Shown here: positions 9,116-17,452 of the stretch, in pieces
Position numbering within the stretch: position 1 is the stretch's first letter
How the letters are laid out: every line of letters starts with the position of its first letter
NCBI GenBank assembly: GCA_023404345.1
Contig: JAEYCB010000024.1
Coordinates: 1-64,000 of the forward strand
Source of the DNA: Bacillota bacterium
GTDB lineage: Bacteria; Bacillota; Clostridia; Christensenellales; Aristaeellaceae
Direction of reading: 5' to 3'
Length of the DNA: 64,000 bases
Notes under the pieces: model-generated
What the model saw: only the letters and a program-made list of their open reading frames with translations
Databases searched by the model: none
Told to the model about the DNA's origin: nothing
Made by a program: the position numbers and the translations under genes

Positions 9116-10144
9116 ATGAAGCGCGTGAGCATCAAGGATGTTGCCCGTGAAGCTGGCGTATCTGCCACGACGGTATCCTATGTGCTCAACCGTAATCCCT
9201 CCGAAACCATCAGCGCCGAAACCACTCAGCGTGTGCTGGAGGCGGTGCAGCGGCTGCATTATGTGCCCAATTTAAATGCCCGAAGCCTGTCCAGCCGCCG
9301 TTCCAACCTGATCGGCGTACTTATTCCGCAAACAGAACCCGGCAAGGAATTTATGTTTTCCAATCCTTTTTATGGGGAACTGCTTAGCGCTATAGAGTAT
9401 ACGGCCCGCAAAAATGGCTACCACCTGCTGCTCAGCGGAACGCAGGAGGATCAGAGTTATGTAAACGTCGCCCAGAACCGGGGCGTGGACGGAATCATTA
9501 TCGTAGGTGCATACCCGGGTCGGAACCTCGAGGAGCTGCGCAGCATGAATGTGCCTATCGTGCTGGTGGACAGCTACGTCAAGGACGCGGCATTTCACAC
9601 CATCGGCATTGAGGATCGCGAGGGCGCGCGCATGGCTACTGAATATCTGATCCGAAAGGGGCACCGGGAGATTGCCTTCGTCAGCGGCTCCATCCGTGAA
9701 CATGGCGTCAACAGCAAACGCTATCAGGGATACTGCGACGCGCTTGAGGCGGCGGGCATCCGGCTTAATGATGATGCCCTGTATTCTCAGACCGTATCCT
9801 ATGAATATGGCGTAGAGGCCGCCGATGAGTATGTGCGGCGCGGGAGGATGCAAACTGCCGCCTTCGTTACGGCGGACGTGTTGGCCGTGGGCCTGGTGAA
9901 AGGGCTGTTGCAGCATGGGCTGCGCATCCCGCAGGACTTGTCGGTGGTGGGGTTTGACGATGTATATCTTTCCCGCATCTGTTATCCCTCGTTGACCACG
10001 GTGCACCAGGACATCGCACGCAAGGGAGCTGAGGCGGTACGCCTGATTATGGAGGCGGCAGCGGGTGCTCATGAGCGGATGGAATGCATCTTACCGCTGT
10101 CGCTGGTGGAACGGGATTCGGTGATGGAAAGGAGGGCGCAGTGA
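9116..10144 (+). CDS. LacI-family transcriptional repressor
   Basis: 342 residues. The N-terminal helix-turn-helix reads VSIKDVAREAGVSATTVSYVLN (residues 3-24), followed by a hinge helix (NARSLSSRRSN) and a periplasmic-binding-protein-like effector domain from about residue 60 (LIGVLIPQ) to the end, with the usual VVGFDDVYLS block. The start at 9116 aligns with family starts and follows AAAGGAG; the upstream ATG at 9056 lies before the operator. It is the first gene of the operon and overlaps GH31 by one base (TGATG), so it likely represses itself and the glucosidase genes, with an alpha-glucoside or its product as inducer. Confidence 0.95.
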   Translation: MKRVSIKDVAREAGVSATTVSYVLNRNPSETISAETTQRVLEAVQRLHYVPNLNARSLSSRRSNLIGVLIPQTEPGKEFMFSNPFYGELLSAIEYTARKNGYHLLLSGTQEDQSYVNVAQNRGVDGIIIVGAYPGRNLEELRSMNVPIVLVDSYVKDAAFHTIGIEDREGARMATEYLIRKGHREIAFVSGSIREHGVNSKRYQGYCDALEAAGIRLNDDALYSQTVSYEYGVEAADEYVRRGRMQTAAFVTADVLAVGLVKGLLQHGLRIPQDLSVVGFDDVYLSRICYPSLTTVHQDIARKGAEAVRLIMEAAAGAHERMECILPLSLVERDSVMERRAQ

Positions 10145-12372
10145 TGCTCAAACATTTGCCGGAAGGGCTGGTTCCCTTTGAAGATTGCGGCTTCGCCCGC
10201 CATCCCTTAATGCCCCTGGCGATGGAGCCGGTCAGGGTGGATTGCCGCGTAGACGAGGAAGATGGAAGGCCTGCGCTTTTGCTGTGCGTGGACGGAGGCA
10301 CGGAACGCGAAATCGCTCCCGAAGGCACAGATGGCCGGTATTATCATTTCTTGTTGGGTGGCTTTGCGCTGGGACAGAAGATCTGCTATCGCATCGTAAC
10401 ACGTGATGAAGAGAGTGCTGGCTTTACTTTTGAGCCGCTCCGGGAACGACGGATCTCGCAGCCGCGTGCTATTCTGGAGGATGAAAACCGGTTGCACGCT
10501 CTGTTTGACGGATTTGCCGTCACCTTTTCTCGCGCGGAGGGCGCGCTGTGCATGGAGGCGCATACCCGGCCTGTCAGTGGTTTGCCCTGCGAGACAGCGC
10601 AGTGGATGCTGGAAGAAAATTTAAGTTTGGTTTTGGCGCAGCAGGAACCATTTTGCCAACTGAAACGTTTAAGTAAAATTGTTTTTTCCATTGACCGTTA
10701 CATACTGCGCGAAACGGCGTCGGGATGTATCGCATCCCTGCGGCTGGAAGGACAGCTTCCGGCCCGCTATGTTTGGGGCATGGGTGAACGCTTTGACCGC
10801 GTCAACCAGCGCGAGGGCGGCAGCAATGGCCGCGTAGTGGAAAAGTTTACCCGCCAGGGAAATCAGACCTATCTGCCTATTCCCTTTTTTATGAGCGAAA
10901 CCGGCCTCGGCTGGTATTGTGAGGGCGATATTCCCGCGGAGCTGAACTTTGCGGACGGCCTGTCCGTGGCGCGGCGAACGCAGGGGGAAACCCTGAGCCG
11001 TGACCGGCTGTTTTTCGGCGCGCCTGCGCAGATGCTCCAACACTTCATCAGGCTGACTGGCGAGCCGGTTCTGCCGCCGGAGTGGGCCTTTGGCCTGTGG
11101 ATTAGCGCCAATGGCTGGAACTGCGACCGCGAGGTGGATGCGCAGCTGGCCGCGCTCAAAGCACACGATTATCCTGCCGATGTTATGGTGCTGGAGGCAT
11201 GGAGCGACGAGCAGACCTTTTACCGCTGGAATGGGGATGGAAGCTGGAAGGACCCTGCCGCAACCGTCAGGCGCATCCGAGAGAACGGGCTGCACCTGGT
11301 GCTGTGGCAGATTCCGGTCATCAAATACGAATGGAACGGCGCGCCCTGCGAGGCACTGCGCAACGACGAGCGAGAGGCCATCGAAAAAGGGTATTGCGTA
11401 AAAAACGCAGATGGAACGCCCTACCGCATCACGGAAAACTGGTTTCACCACAGCCTGCTTCTGGACTTCACCAATCCCGACGCTGTGCGCTGGTGGTTCG
11501 AAAAGCGAAAATACCTGCTGGACATGGGCGTGGAGGGTTTCAAGACAGACGGCGGAGAGTTCCTCTTTCCACAGGACGCGCGGCTGCATGATGGTACGGA
11601 CGGGTTGAGCGGACACAACCGCTATCCGGCACGCTACGTGGGCGCGTACCATGACTTTCTGCGTGCAAACGGCGTGGCGGGCGTTACTTTCAGCCGTGCG
11701 GATTTCACCGGGGCGCAGACACGGCCTTTGCACTGGGCAGGCGATCAGCTGAGTCTATGGTCAGAGCTTCAGGCACAGCTTGTGGCAGGACTGAGTGCCG
11801 GGCTGTCGGGAATTCTGTTCTGGGGATTCGATATCGGCGGTTTCGCCGGAGAGTTGCCTACGGCCGAACTCTACCTGCGTGCCACCGCTATGGCCTGTTT
11901 CTGTCCCGTGATGCAGTGGCACGCCGAGCCGCGTTCCGGCCAGTTTTATGCCACACATGAGGATGGCTTCAACAACGATCGCAGCCCGTGGAACCTGGCG
12001 GAAAAGCTGGGAGCTCCCAAGCTGATGGATATTGCAGTTGGGTACGCGCGCTTAAGGCGGCGGCTGCAACCTTATCTGACGCGGGAGGCAGCACATTGTG
12101 TGGCGGCTTGCCGGCCCATGATGGCTCACCTGTGTCTGGATTTTGCTGGTGATGAGCGGGCACTCAAATGCGAGGATCAGTATATGCTGGGCCGGGATCT
12201 GCTCGTTGCCCCCATCGTGGAGGAGGGCGCAAAGGGACGCGCGGTGTGGCTGCCCAAGGGAATGTGGCGCGAATATTTTACTGGTGAAAGACTTTCGGGC
12301 AACCAGGAAATTTACGTGGAATGTCCGCTGGAACGCATACCCGTATATGAAAGGATGAGGACCGATGAGTGA
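10144..12372 (+). CDS. Glycoside hydrolase family 31 (alpha-glucosidase/alpha-xylosidase type)
   Basis: 742 residues. An N-terminal beta-sandwich region is followed by the (beta/alpha)8 catalytic domain from about residue 310 (PPEWAFGLWIS). The nucleophile is Asp469 in GFKTDGGE and the acid/base is Asp534 in HWAGDQ, both in their expected settings; the C-terminal beta domain holds YMLGRDLLVAPIV. No signal peptide, so it acts on imported sugars in the cytoplasm. Start codon overlaps the repressor stop and SD GGAGG lies just upstream. Members cleave terminal alpha-glucose or alpha-xylose; neighbouring GH65 favours glucosides. A second operator copy lies within its coding sequence. Confidence 0.95.
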   Translation: MLKHLPEGLVPFEDCGFARHPLMPLAMEPVRVDCRVDEEDGRPALLLCVDGGTEREIAPEGTDGRYYHFLLGGFALGQKICYRIVTRDEESAGFTFEPLRERRISQPRAILEDENRLHALFDGFAVTFSRAEGALCMEAHTRPVSGLPCETAQWMLEENLSLVLAQQEPFCQLKRLSKIVFSIDRYILRETASGCIASLRLEGQLPARYVWGMGERFDRVNQREGGSNGRVVEKFTRQGNQTYLPIPFFMSETGLGWYCEGDIPAELNFADGLSVARRTQGETLSRDRLFFGAPAQMLQHFIRLTGEPVLPPEWAFGLWISANGWNCDREVDAQLAALKAHDYPADVMVLEAWSDEQTFYRWNGDGSWKDPAATVRRIRENGLHLVLWQIPVIKYEWNGAPCEALRNDEREAIEKGYCVKNADGTPYRITENWFHHSLLLDFTNPDAVRWWFEKRKYLLDMGVEGFKTDGGEFLFPQDARLHDGTDGLSGHNRYPARYVGAYHDFLRANGVAGVTFSRADFTGAQTRPLHWAGDQLSLWSELQAQLVAGLSAGLSGILFWGFDIGGFAGELPTAELYLRATAMACFCPVMQWHAEPRSGQFYATHEDGFNNDRSPWNLAEKLGAPKLMDIAVGYARLRRRLQPYLTREAAHCVAACRPMMAHLCLDFAGDERALKCEDQYMLGRDLLVAPIVEEGAKGRAVWLPKGMWREYFTGERLSGNQEIYVECPLERIPVYERMRTDE
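10659..10674 (+). promoter_or_regulatory. Second LacI operator copy inside the GH31 gene
   Basis: Exact repeat of the 16-mer at 9061-9076, about 1.6 kb downstream and within coding sequence. A second site at this distance could support DNA looping by a dimer-of-dimers or act as a roadblock. Function is inferred. Confidence 0.6.
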
Positions 12373-14341
12373 TGTGCGCATCAAGCCGTGGCGCATTTCG
12401 CTGGACGGCCCGGTAAGCGATTATTCGGAATCACTTTTTGCACTTGGAAATGGAAACCTGGGCATGCGGGGATTCAGCCTGCAAACGCCCAAGCGCCGGT
12501 CGTATGAGCATGCTGTGTTTCGCGCGGGATTCTTCGAGCCAATCCGTCCCGGCGTGACGGATATGGTACAGCTGCCCGATGTGCTGGGGTTGCGTGTAGT
12601 GGGGGAGGAGCCGGGACAGGTCTCACAAGAATTGGATCTGCGTACAGGCGTTTTGACCCAACGCTGGCGCGGACGTACTGTGGCCGTGGAGGCCCGGCGT
12701 ATGGCCAGCATGGCGGACCGGCAACTTTTATGCGTGCAGCTGACCCTTACGGCGCTTCAAAATACAAGGGTACAGGTGCAAAGCGTGATGGATGCGCAGG
12801 TAAGCAATCTGCCTGTCCATGACGATCAGATGATGGAAGAAACGCAGACCGTGCGCCTGCTGGAAACTGTGCACCAGCGCGGGCATGAGCTGGTGATGCG
12901 CACGGTACATACAGGGCGTGAGCTGCGCATCCTTTGCGACGCTCCCCAGGAAACGCATGCTGCTTTGCGTGCGGGCGAGCGTCTCACGGTAGAAAAGCGC
13001 GTGCGTGTGCTTTTGGATGACGAAGCGCCCAACCCGGACACGCAGGACCCCTGGGCCGAAAACACAGCGGCATGGGAGGCGTTGTGGCAGGATTGCGATA
13101 TCCATCTCGATGCAGATGAGCGCATTCAGGGTGCGCTGCGCTACAACGTGTTTCAGATGCTGTGCGCAAATGCATCAGAGGACCCCAACGTGTCTATCGG
13201 GGCCCGTGGACTTACGCATGGGCGCTATAAGGGCAATACCTTCTGGGATACGGAGGTATTCCTTCTTCCCTTCTTCTGCTGGCACAAGCCGAAGGCGGCG
13301 CGAAACCTTGTGCGCTACCGCTTGGACCGCCTGGATGCAGCGCGCGCCCTGGCACGCCGCCAAAACCTCTGTGGCGCACGATATCCGTGGATGAGCGCTG
13401 CCGACGGTAGTGAGCAATGTGAAAGCTGGGATATCGGCCTGTGCGAAACGCATATTACGGCGGATGTGGCCTACGCGGCAGACCGTTACCGTGACATCAC
13501 CGGCGACGGTTCGCTGGATGCGCAGATAGCGCAGATGTACCTGGAGACGGCGCGTTACTGGCTCAGCCGCTTCACCTGGGAACCGGGCAAAAAGCAGTAT
13601 TCCAGCTTCTTTGTGAAGGGCCCGGATGAATATTGTGGCGCGGCGGTCAACAACACCTTTACCAACTATCTTGCCCGGCATAACGTGCGGCTGGCGCTGG
13701 CCCACGCTGCCATGGACGGTGCAGAGCGCGAACGTATGCGGCACTTTGATGAGCACGTGACCCTGCTCTACGACCCACAGAAAAGCCTGTATCTTCAGGA
13801 TGAGCTGTTTGACCGGCTGGAACCCATGCCGGCTGCACACGCGCAGGGCGAGCCGCTGTATAAAAGCGTGTGCTTTGACCGCATGCAGCGGTACAGGGCG
13901 CTGAAACAAGCCGATTTGGTACAGTTGATGGTTCTGTTTCCAAACGATTTTACTCCCCGTCAAAAGCGTGCCGTATGGGAACGTTACGAACCCCTGACTG
14001 TGCATGACAGCTCGCTCAGCTTTGGCATTCATGCACTGCTGGCCTTTCAGCTGGGCCTTGAGGAGGAAGGATGGCGCTACTTTGAGCGCTCACTGTACTT
14101 TGATTTGAATGACGAACTGGGTAATACCGGCCGCGAAGGAATCCACGTGGCGGCGCTGGGCGCCAGCTGGCAGGCACTGGTGTACGGTGCGCTGGGCCTG
14201 TGGAGCGATGGCGGAAAGCTTCGCCTGTCTCCCAGGTTGCCCCCGCAGATTCGCAGCGCATCCCTGCACGTGTACCATCGGGGTCAGCGTCTGCGCCTGA
14301 TCATTGAGGATGGAAAGGGACGAATCGAAAAGGAGGGATGA
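12365..14341 (+). CDS. Glycoside hydrolase family 65 (disaccharide phosphorylase or hydrolase)
   Basis: 658 residues. The N-terminal beta-sandwich begins LFALGNGNLGMRG, typical of GH65. The (alpha/alpha)6 barrel carries the general acid Glu422 in GPDEYCG and the phosphate-site block HDSSLSFGIHALLAF near residue 545, so a phosphorylase acting on maltose, kojibiose, nigerose or trehalose is likely. It is shorter than the usual 750-800 residues, chiefly at the C-terminus. It overlaps GH31 by 8 bp and has no signal peptide, so phosphorolysis would be cytoplasmic and yield beta-glucose 1-phosphate. The exact disaccharide cannot be read from sequence. Confidence 0.92.
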   Translation: MSDVRIKPWRISLDGPVSDYSESLFALGNGNLGMRGFSLQTPKRRSYEHAVFRAGFFEPIRPGVTDMVQLPDVLGLRVVGEEPGQVSQELDLRTGVLTQRWRGRTVAVEARRMASMADRQLLCVQLTLTALQNTRVQVQSVMDAQVSNLPVHDDQMMEETQTVRLLETVHQRGHELVMRTVHTGRELRILCDAPQETHAALRAGERLTVEKRVRVLLDDEAPNPDTQDPWAENTAAWEALWQDCDIHLDADERIQGALRYNVFQMLCANASEDPNVSIGARGLTHGRYKGNTFWDTEVFLLPFFCWHKPKAARNLVRYRLDRLDAARALARRQNLCGARYPWMSAADGSEQCESWDIGLCETHITADVAYAADRYRDITGDGSLDAQIAQMYLETARYWLSRFTWEPGKKQYSSFFVKGPDEYCGAAVNNTFTNYLARHNVRLALAHAAMDGAERERMRHFDEHVTLLYDPQKSLYLQDELFDRLEPMPAAHAQGEPLYKSVCFDRMQRYRALKQADLVQLMVLFPNDFTPRQKRAVWERYEPLTVHDSSLSFGIHALLAFQLGLEEEGWRYFERSLYFDLNDELGNTGREGIHVAALGASWQALVYGALGLWSDGGKLRLSPRLPPQIRSASLHVYHRGQRLRLIIEDGKGRIEKEG

Positions 14342-14344
14342 GGG

Positions 14345-15238
14345 ATGTATTTACCCGACAGTGCGGGACGCAGGCGCGCCACGGCGATTTTTCTGTTGCC
14401 GTCTCTGGTGGGCATCGTGGTTTTTTGCCTGTTGCCTATCGCTGGGTCGCTTTTCTTCAGCCTGATGGACTACGACCTGCTCAGGCCCATGGAAAGCATG
14501 ACCTTTGTGGGACTGAAAAACTTTGTGCGGGTGCTCACCGGCCGTGAGTTTCGCGGCGTGCTGGCGCATACCTTCACCTACCTGGGCCTGTATCTGCCGC
14601 TGATTATGATAACCTCCGTAGGTGAGGCCCTGATTTTGAACAAATCCTTCCGCGGGCATGGCCTGTTCCGCACAGTGTGTTATACGCCGGTTATCACCTC
14701 CTGGGTGGCGGCGGCAGTGGTATGGCAGTGGGTGCTCAGCGGCAAGTATGGCTTGCTTAATCAAATGCTTGCAGTGGTAGGCATCCAGGGCCCGGCCTGG
14801 CTGTCCAGCGCCACATGGGCCATGCCCGGCATCGTGCTGGCCTCTGTGTGGAAGGACACGGGATATTACGCCCTGATGGTACTGGCCGCCCTCAAGTCCA
14901 TCGATCCAGGCTACTATGAGGCTGCTGACCTGGACGGTGCCAGCAGCGCCAAGAAATTCTTTTCCATTACTCTGCCGCTTATTTCGCCCACCCTGTTTTT
15001 ACTGATTGTCATCAACATTATTTATGGCCTGCAGGTATTCGATTCCGTACTCATCATGACCGACGGCGGGCCCGGCGGCGCCACCACGGTATTTTTGGAA
15101 CGCATCTATAAATACGCCTTTGTGCAGTACAAAATGGGCATGGCCAGCGTCTATGCCTGCATCCTGTTCGTGCTCCTGCTGGTGTTTACGGCCGTGCAGT
15201 TCTGGATGCAGAAAAGGTGGGTGAATTACGATGCGTAA
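14345..15238 (+). CDS. ABC sugar transporter permease, MalF/UgpA type
   Basis: 297 residues with six predicted membrane helices. The cytoplasmic EAA loop reads YYEAADLDGASSAKKFFSITLPLISP (given here in parts: EAADLDGASS near residue 198 and ITLPLISPTL after it), the ATPase contact site. SD GGAGGG precedes the ATG, four bases after the GH65 stop. It overlaps the next permease gene by 8 bp. Together they form the membrane channel of a CUT1 importer for di- or oligosaccharides. No ATPase gene occurs in the operon. Confidence 0.95.
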   Translation: MYLPDSAGRRRATAIFLLPSLVGIVVFCLLPIAGSLFFSLMDYDLLRPMESMTFVGLKNFVRVLTGREFRGVLAHTFTYLGLYLPLIMITSVGEALILNKSFRGHGLFRTVCYTPVITSWVAAAVVWQWVLSGKYGLLNQMLAVVGIQGPAWLSSATWAMPGIVLASVWKDTGYYALMVLAALKSIDPGYYEAADLDGASSAKKFFSITLPLISPTLFLLIVINIIYGLQVFDSVLIMTDGGPGGATTVFLERIYKYAFVQYKMGMASVYACILFVLLLVFTAVQFWMQKRWVNYDA

Positions 15239-16070
15239 ATCCTCCCGCATGCGACTTTTTCGCGGAACGCTGTTCTACCTGATGCTGGCGGTCATTTTGC
15301 TGGTAACAATTCTGCCGTTTCTGTGGATGTTGTCCTCGTCCGTCAAGGGGCAGGAAGCGATCCGGACCATCCCTATTCGCTGGATTCCCGAGCGTCCCAC
15401 GTTGGAGGGCTACGAGCGCGTGTTCAACATGCAGGGCTTTTCCTTTACACGCGCCAGCCTCAACAGCCTCCTGCTGGCCGTGGGCTGTACGGTGGCGGAG
15501 GTGGCGTCCTCAGCCATGGCGGCGTTTGTGTTTGCAAAGCTGCCCTTCAAGGGTTCGGGCAAGGTGTTTGGCATCTACCTGGCTACGATGATGATTCCCA
15601 ATACCGTCACCATGGTGCCCAACTACATCATTCTGCGGTCGCTGGGATTGCTGGATACCTACACCGGACTCATCCTGCCGTTTCTGGGCAAGGCATTCAG
15701 CGTGTTCCTGATGCGCCAGAGCATGCTGGGCGTGAACGACGCCTATCTTGAATCAGCCTTTCTGGACGGAGCATCCCTTTACCGCGTGTTCTGGAAAATC
15801 ATGCTGCCCATGATTACGCCTACACTGGCTACGCTTACCCTCATTTCCTTCATGGGCAGCTGGAACAGCTATCTGTGGCCGTTGATTGTCCTTACCTCCA
15901 CCGACAAGCAGACGCTGCAGGTGGTCATGGGCAATATGAAGGGCATGTATAAAAACAACGAGCACGTGCTCATGGCGGGCGCGGTGCTTACCATCCTGCC
16001 TATCCTGGTGGTATATCTGGCCACACAGCGCTATGTGGACCAGGGAATCAGCCTGGGCGGATTGAAATGA
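15231..16070 (+). CDS. ABC sugar transporter permease, MalG/UgpE type
   Basis: 279 residues with six membrane helices and the EAA loop LESAFLDGASLYRVFWKI near residue 180, followed by LPMITPTLATL. The C-terminus ends YVDQGISLGGLK, typical for this subfamily (commonly G-ALKG or similar). It partners the preceding permease with an 8-bp overlap. A 64-bp gap separates it from the binding-protein gene. Confidence 0.95.
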   Translation: MRKSSRMRLFRGTLFYLMLAVILLVTILPFLWMLSSSVKGQEAIRTIPIRWIPERPTLEGYERVFNMQGFSFTRASLNSLLLAVGCTVAEVASSAMAAFVFAKLPFKGSGKVFGIYLATMMIPNTVTMVPNYIILRSLGLLDTYTGLILPFLGKAFSVFLMRQSMLGVNDAYLESAFLDGASLYRVFWKIMLPMITPTLATLTLISFMGSWNSYLWPLIVLTSTDKQTLQVVMGNMKGMYKNNEHVLMAGAVLTILPILVVYLATQRYVDQGISLGGLK

Positions 16071-16134
16071 CCCTCACGTAAGCTGGCGCGCTAAGGCGCG
16101 TTTGCAATAAAGAAAATGAACGGAGGTATCCCAC

Positions 16135-17367
16135 ATGAAAAAACTCGTATCCCTGATCCTTGCGCTTGCTGTGGCGCTTTCGCTGGCGGGATCGGCCTTT
16201 GCCGAGGAGCCGGTTACCATCACCTATGCGACCTTCTCCGCCTCCGGCGCGCAGGAAGAAACGCTGAAAAAGATGGTCGAGGTCTTTGAAAGCAAGAACC
16301 CGGATATCAAGGTGGATGTGCAGCTGACCGGCTATGACGATTACTTCACCAAGCTGGCCACTACCGTGGGCGGCGGCAATGCGCCAGACGTGTTTGAGAT
16401 GAACATGGAAAACTTCCTGGCCTACATGCTGCGCGGCGCGTGCGCGGACCTCACCGGCCTGGTGGACCCTGCCAGCTACAGCGAGGGCACCCTTTCTGCG
16501 GTTAGCTCGGACGGCAAGCTTTACGCCGTGCCCATGAGCTTCTCCACTTGCGTGCTGTTCTACAACAAGGCGCTGTTTGACCAGGCGGGCATCGAGTACC
16601 CGGACGATACCTGGACTTGGACCGAGGCACAGGCAGCGGCCGAGAAGATCAGGGCGCTGGGCGATGACATCTGGGGCTATTACCAGCCCGTTTCCTATAA
16701 TGAGTTCTATAAGTCCGTTAAGGGTAATGGCGGGAGCCTCCTCAATGAAGACTATACCGCCTTCACCGTCAACACCCCTGAAAACGTGGCCGTGCTGGAA
16801 GCCATGCTCACCCGTGTGCGCGGTGAAGACCGCGTGATGCCCAATGCCGAGGATATGGCGGGCCGTGGAGACTGGGACCTGTTCAGCGAGGGCAAGCTTG
16901 GCATGCTGGTGACCGGCATCTGGGGATTCCAGACCTTCACCGATCAGTGCGATTTTGACTGGGATATCACTGTGGAACCCGGTTTCAAGGACAAGAGCAC
17001 CTTCTTCTTTGCCAACGTCAACTGCGTATCGGCCGAAAGCGACAAGCAGGAGGCGGCTGCGCGCTTCGTGGACGCCATGGGCTCCGATCCGGACATTGTA
17101 CAGCTGCGCCTCGACGCCAGCTGGGAGTTGCCCACCATCGCCGATCAGACGAAGCTGACCCAGTACCTGGATGTGACCCCGCCCGACAACCGCGCCGCCG
17201 TGTTTGATAGCATGGATTACGCTGTGGCACCGCCCGCACTGCTGGAGCAGGGTGCTGTGAGCGAGATCATCGGAAACGTGCTTGGCACGCTGGAAACCAA
17301 TGACATGACCGCTCAGGAGGCGCTGGACGAAATTCAGGTTCAGCTGGAGGAAGCGGACCTGCTGTAA
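16135..17367 (+). CDS. Extracellular sugar-binding protein of the CUT1 importer
   Basis: 410 residues, family 1 solute-binding protein. The signal peptide (KKLVSLILALAVALSLAGSAFA, cut here before EEP) has a signal-peptidase-I site and no lipobox cysteine, which is odd for a monoderm in which such proteins are usually lipid-anchored. The mature part has the expected blocks TYATFSASG, a DVFEMNMENF motif near residue 85 and LFSEGKLGMLVTGIWGF near 250. SD GGAGG. It delivers the alpha-glucoside to the two permeases upstream. A terminator-like hairpin follows and may set its high expression level relative to the next gene. Confidence 0.95.
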   Translation: MKKLVSLILALAVALSLAGSAFAEEPVTITYATFSASGAQEETLKKMVEVFESKNPDIKVDVQLTGYDDYFTKLATTVGGGNAPDVFEMNMENFLAYMLRGACADLTGLVDPASYSEGTLSAVSSDGKLYAVPMSFSTCVLFYNKALFDQAGIEYPDDTWTWTEAQAAAEKIRALGDDIWGYYQPVSYNEFYKSVKGNGGSLLNEDYTAFTVNTPENVAVLEAMLTRVRGEDRVMPNAEDMAGRGDWDLFSEGKLGMLVTGIWGFQTFTDQCDFDWDITVEPGFKDKSTFFFANVNCVSAESDKQEAAARFVDAMGSDPDIVQLRLDASWELPTIADQTKLTQYLDVTPPDNRAAVFDSMDYAVAPPALLEQGAVSEIIGNVLGTLETNDMTAQEALDEIQVQLEEADLL

Positions 17368-17390
17368 ACGAATTTTCTTTCCATACGCAT

Positions 17391-17424
17391 GGGGAGGCGC
17401 GCCCGCAATGCGCCTCCCCTTTCT
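17391..17424 (+). terminator. Attenuating hairpin after the binding-protein gene
   Basis: A 10-bp stem (GGGGAGGCGC 17391-17400, GCGCCTCCCC 17410-17419) followed by TTTCT. The weak T tract suggests partial readthrough into the glycosidase gene 29 bp on. Confidence 0.7.
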
Positions 17425-17452
17425 GTATATAGGTAAGACAGGAGGAGAGCAC

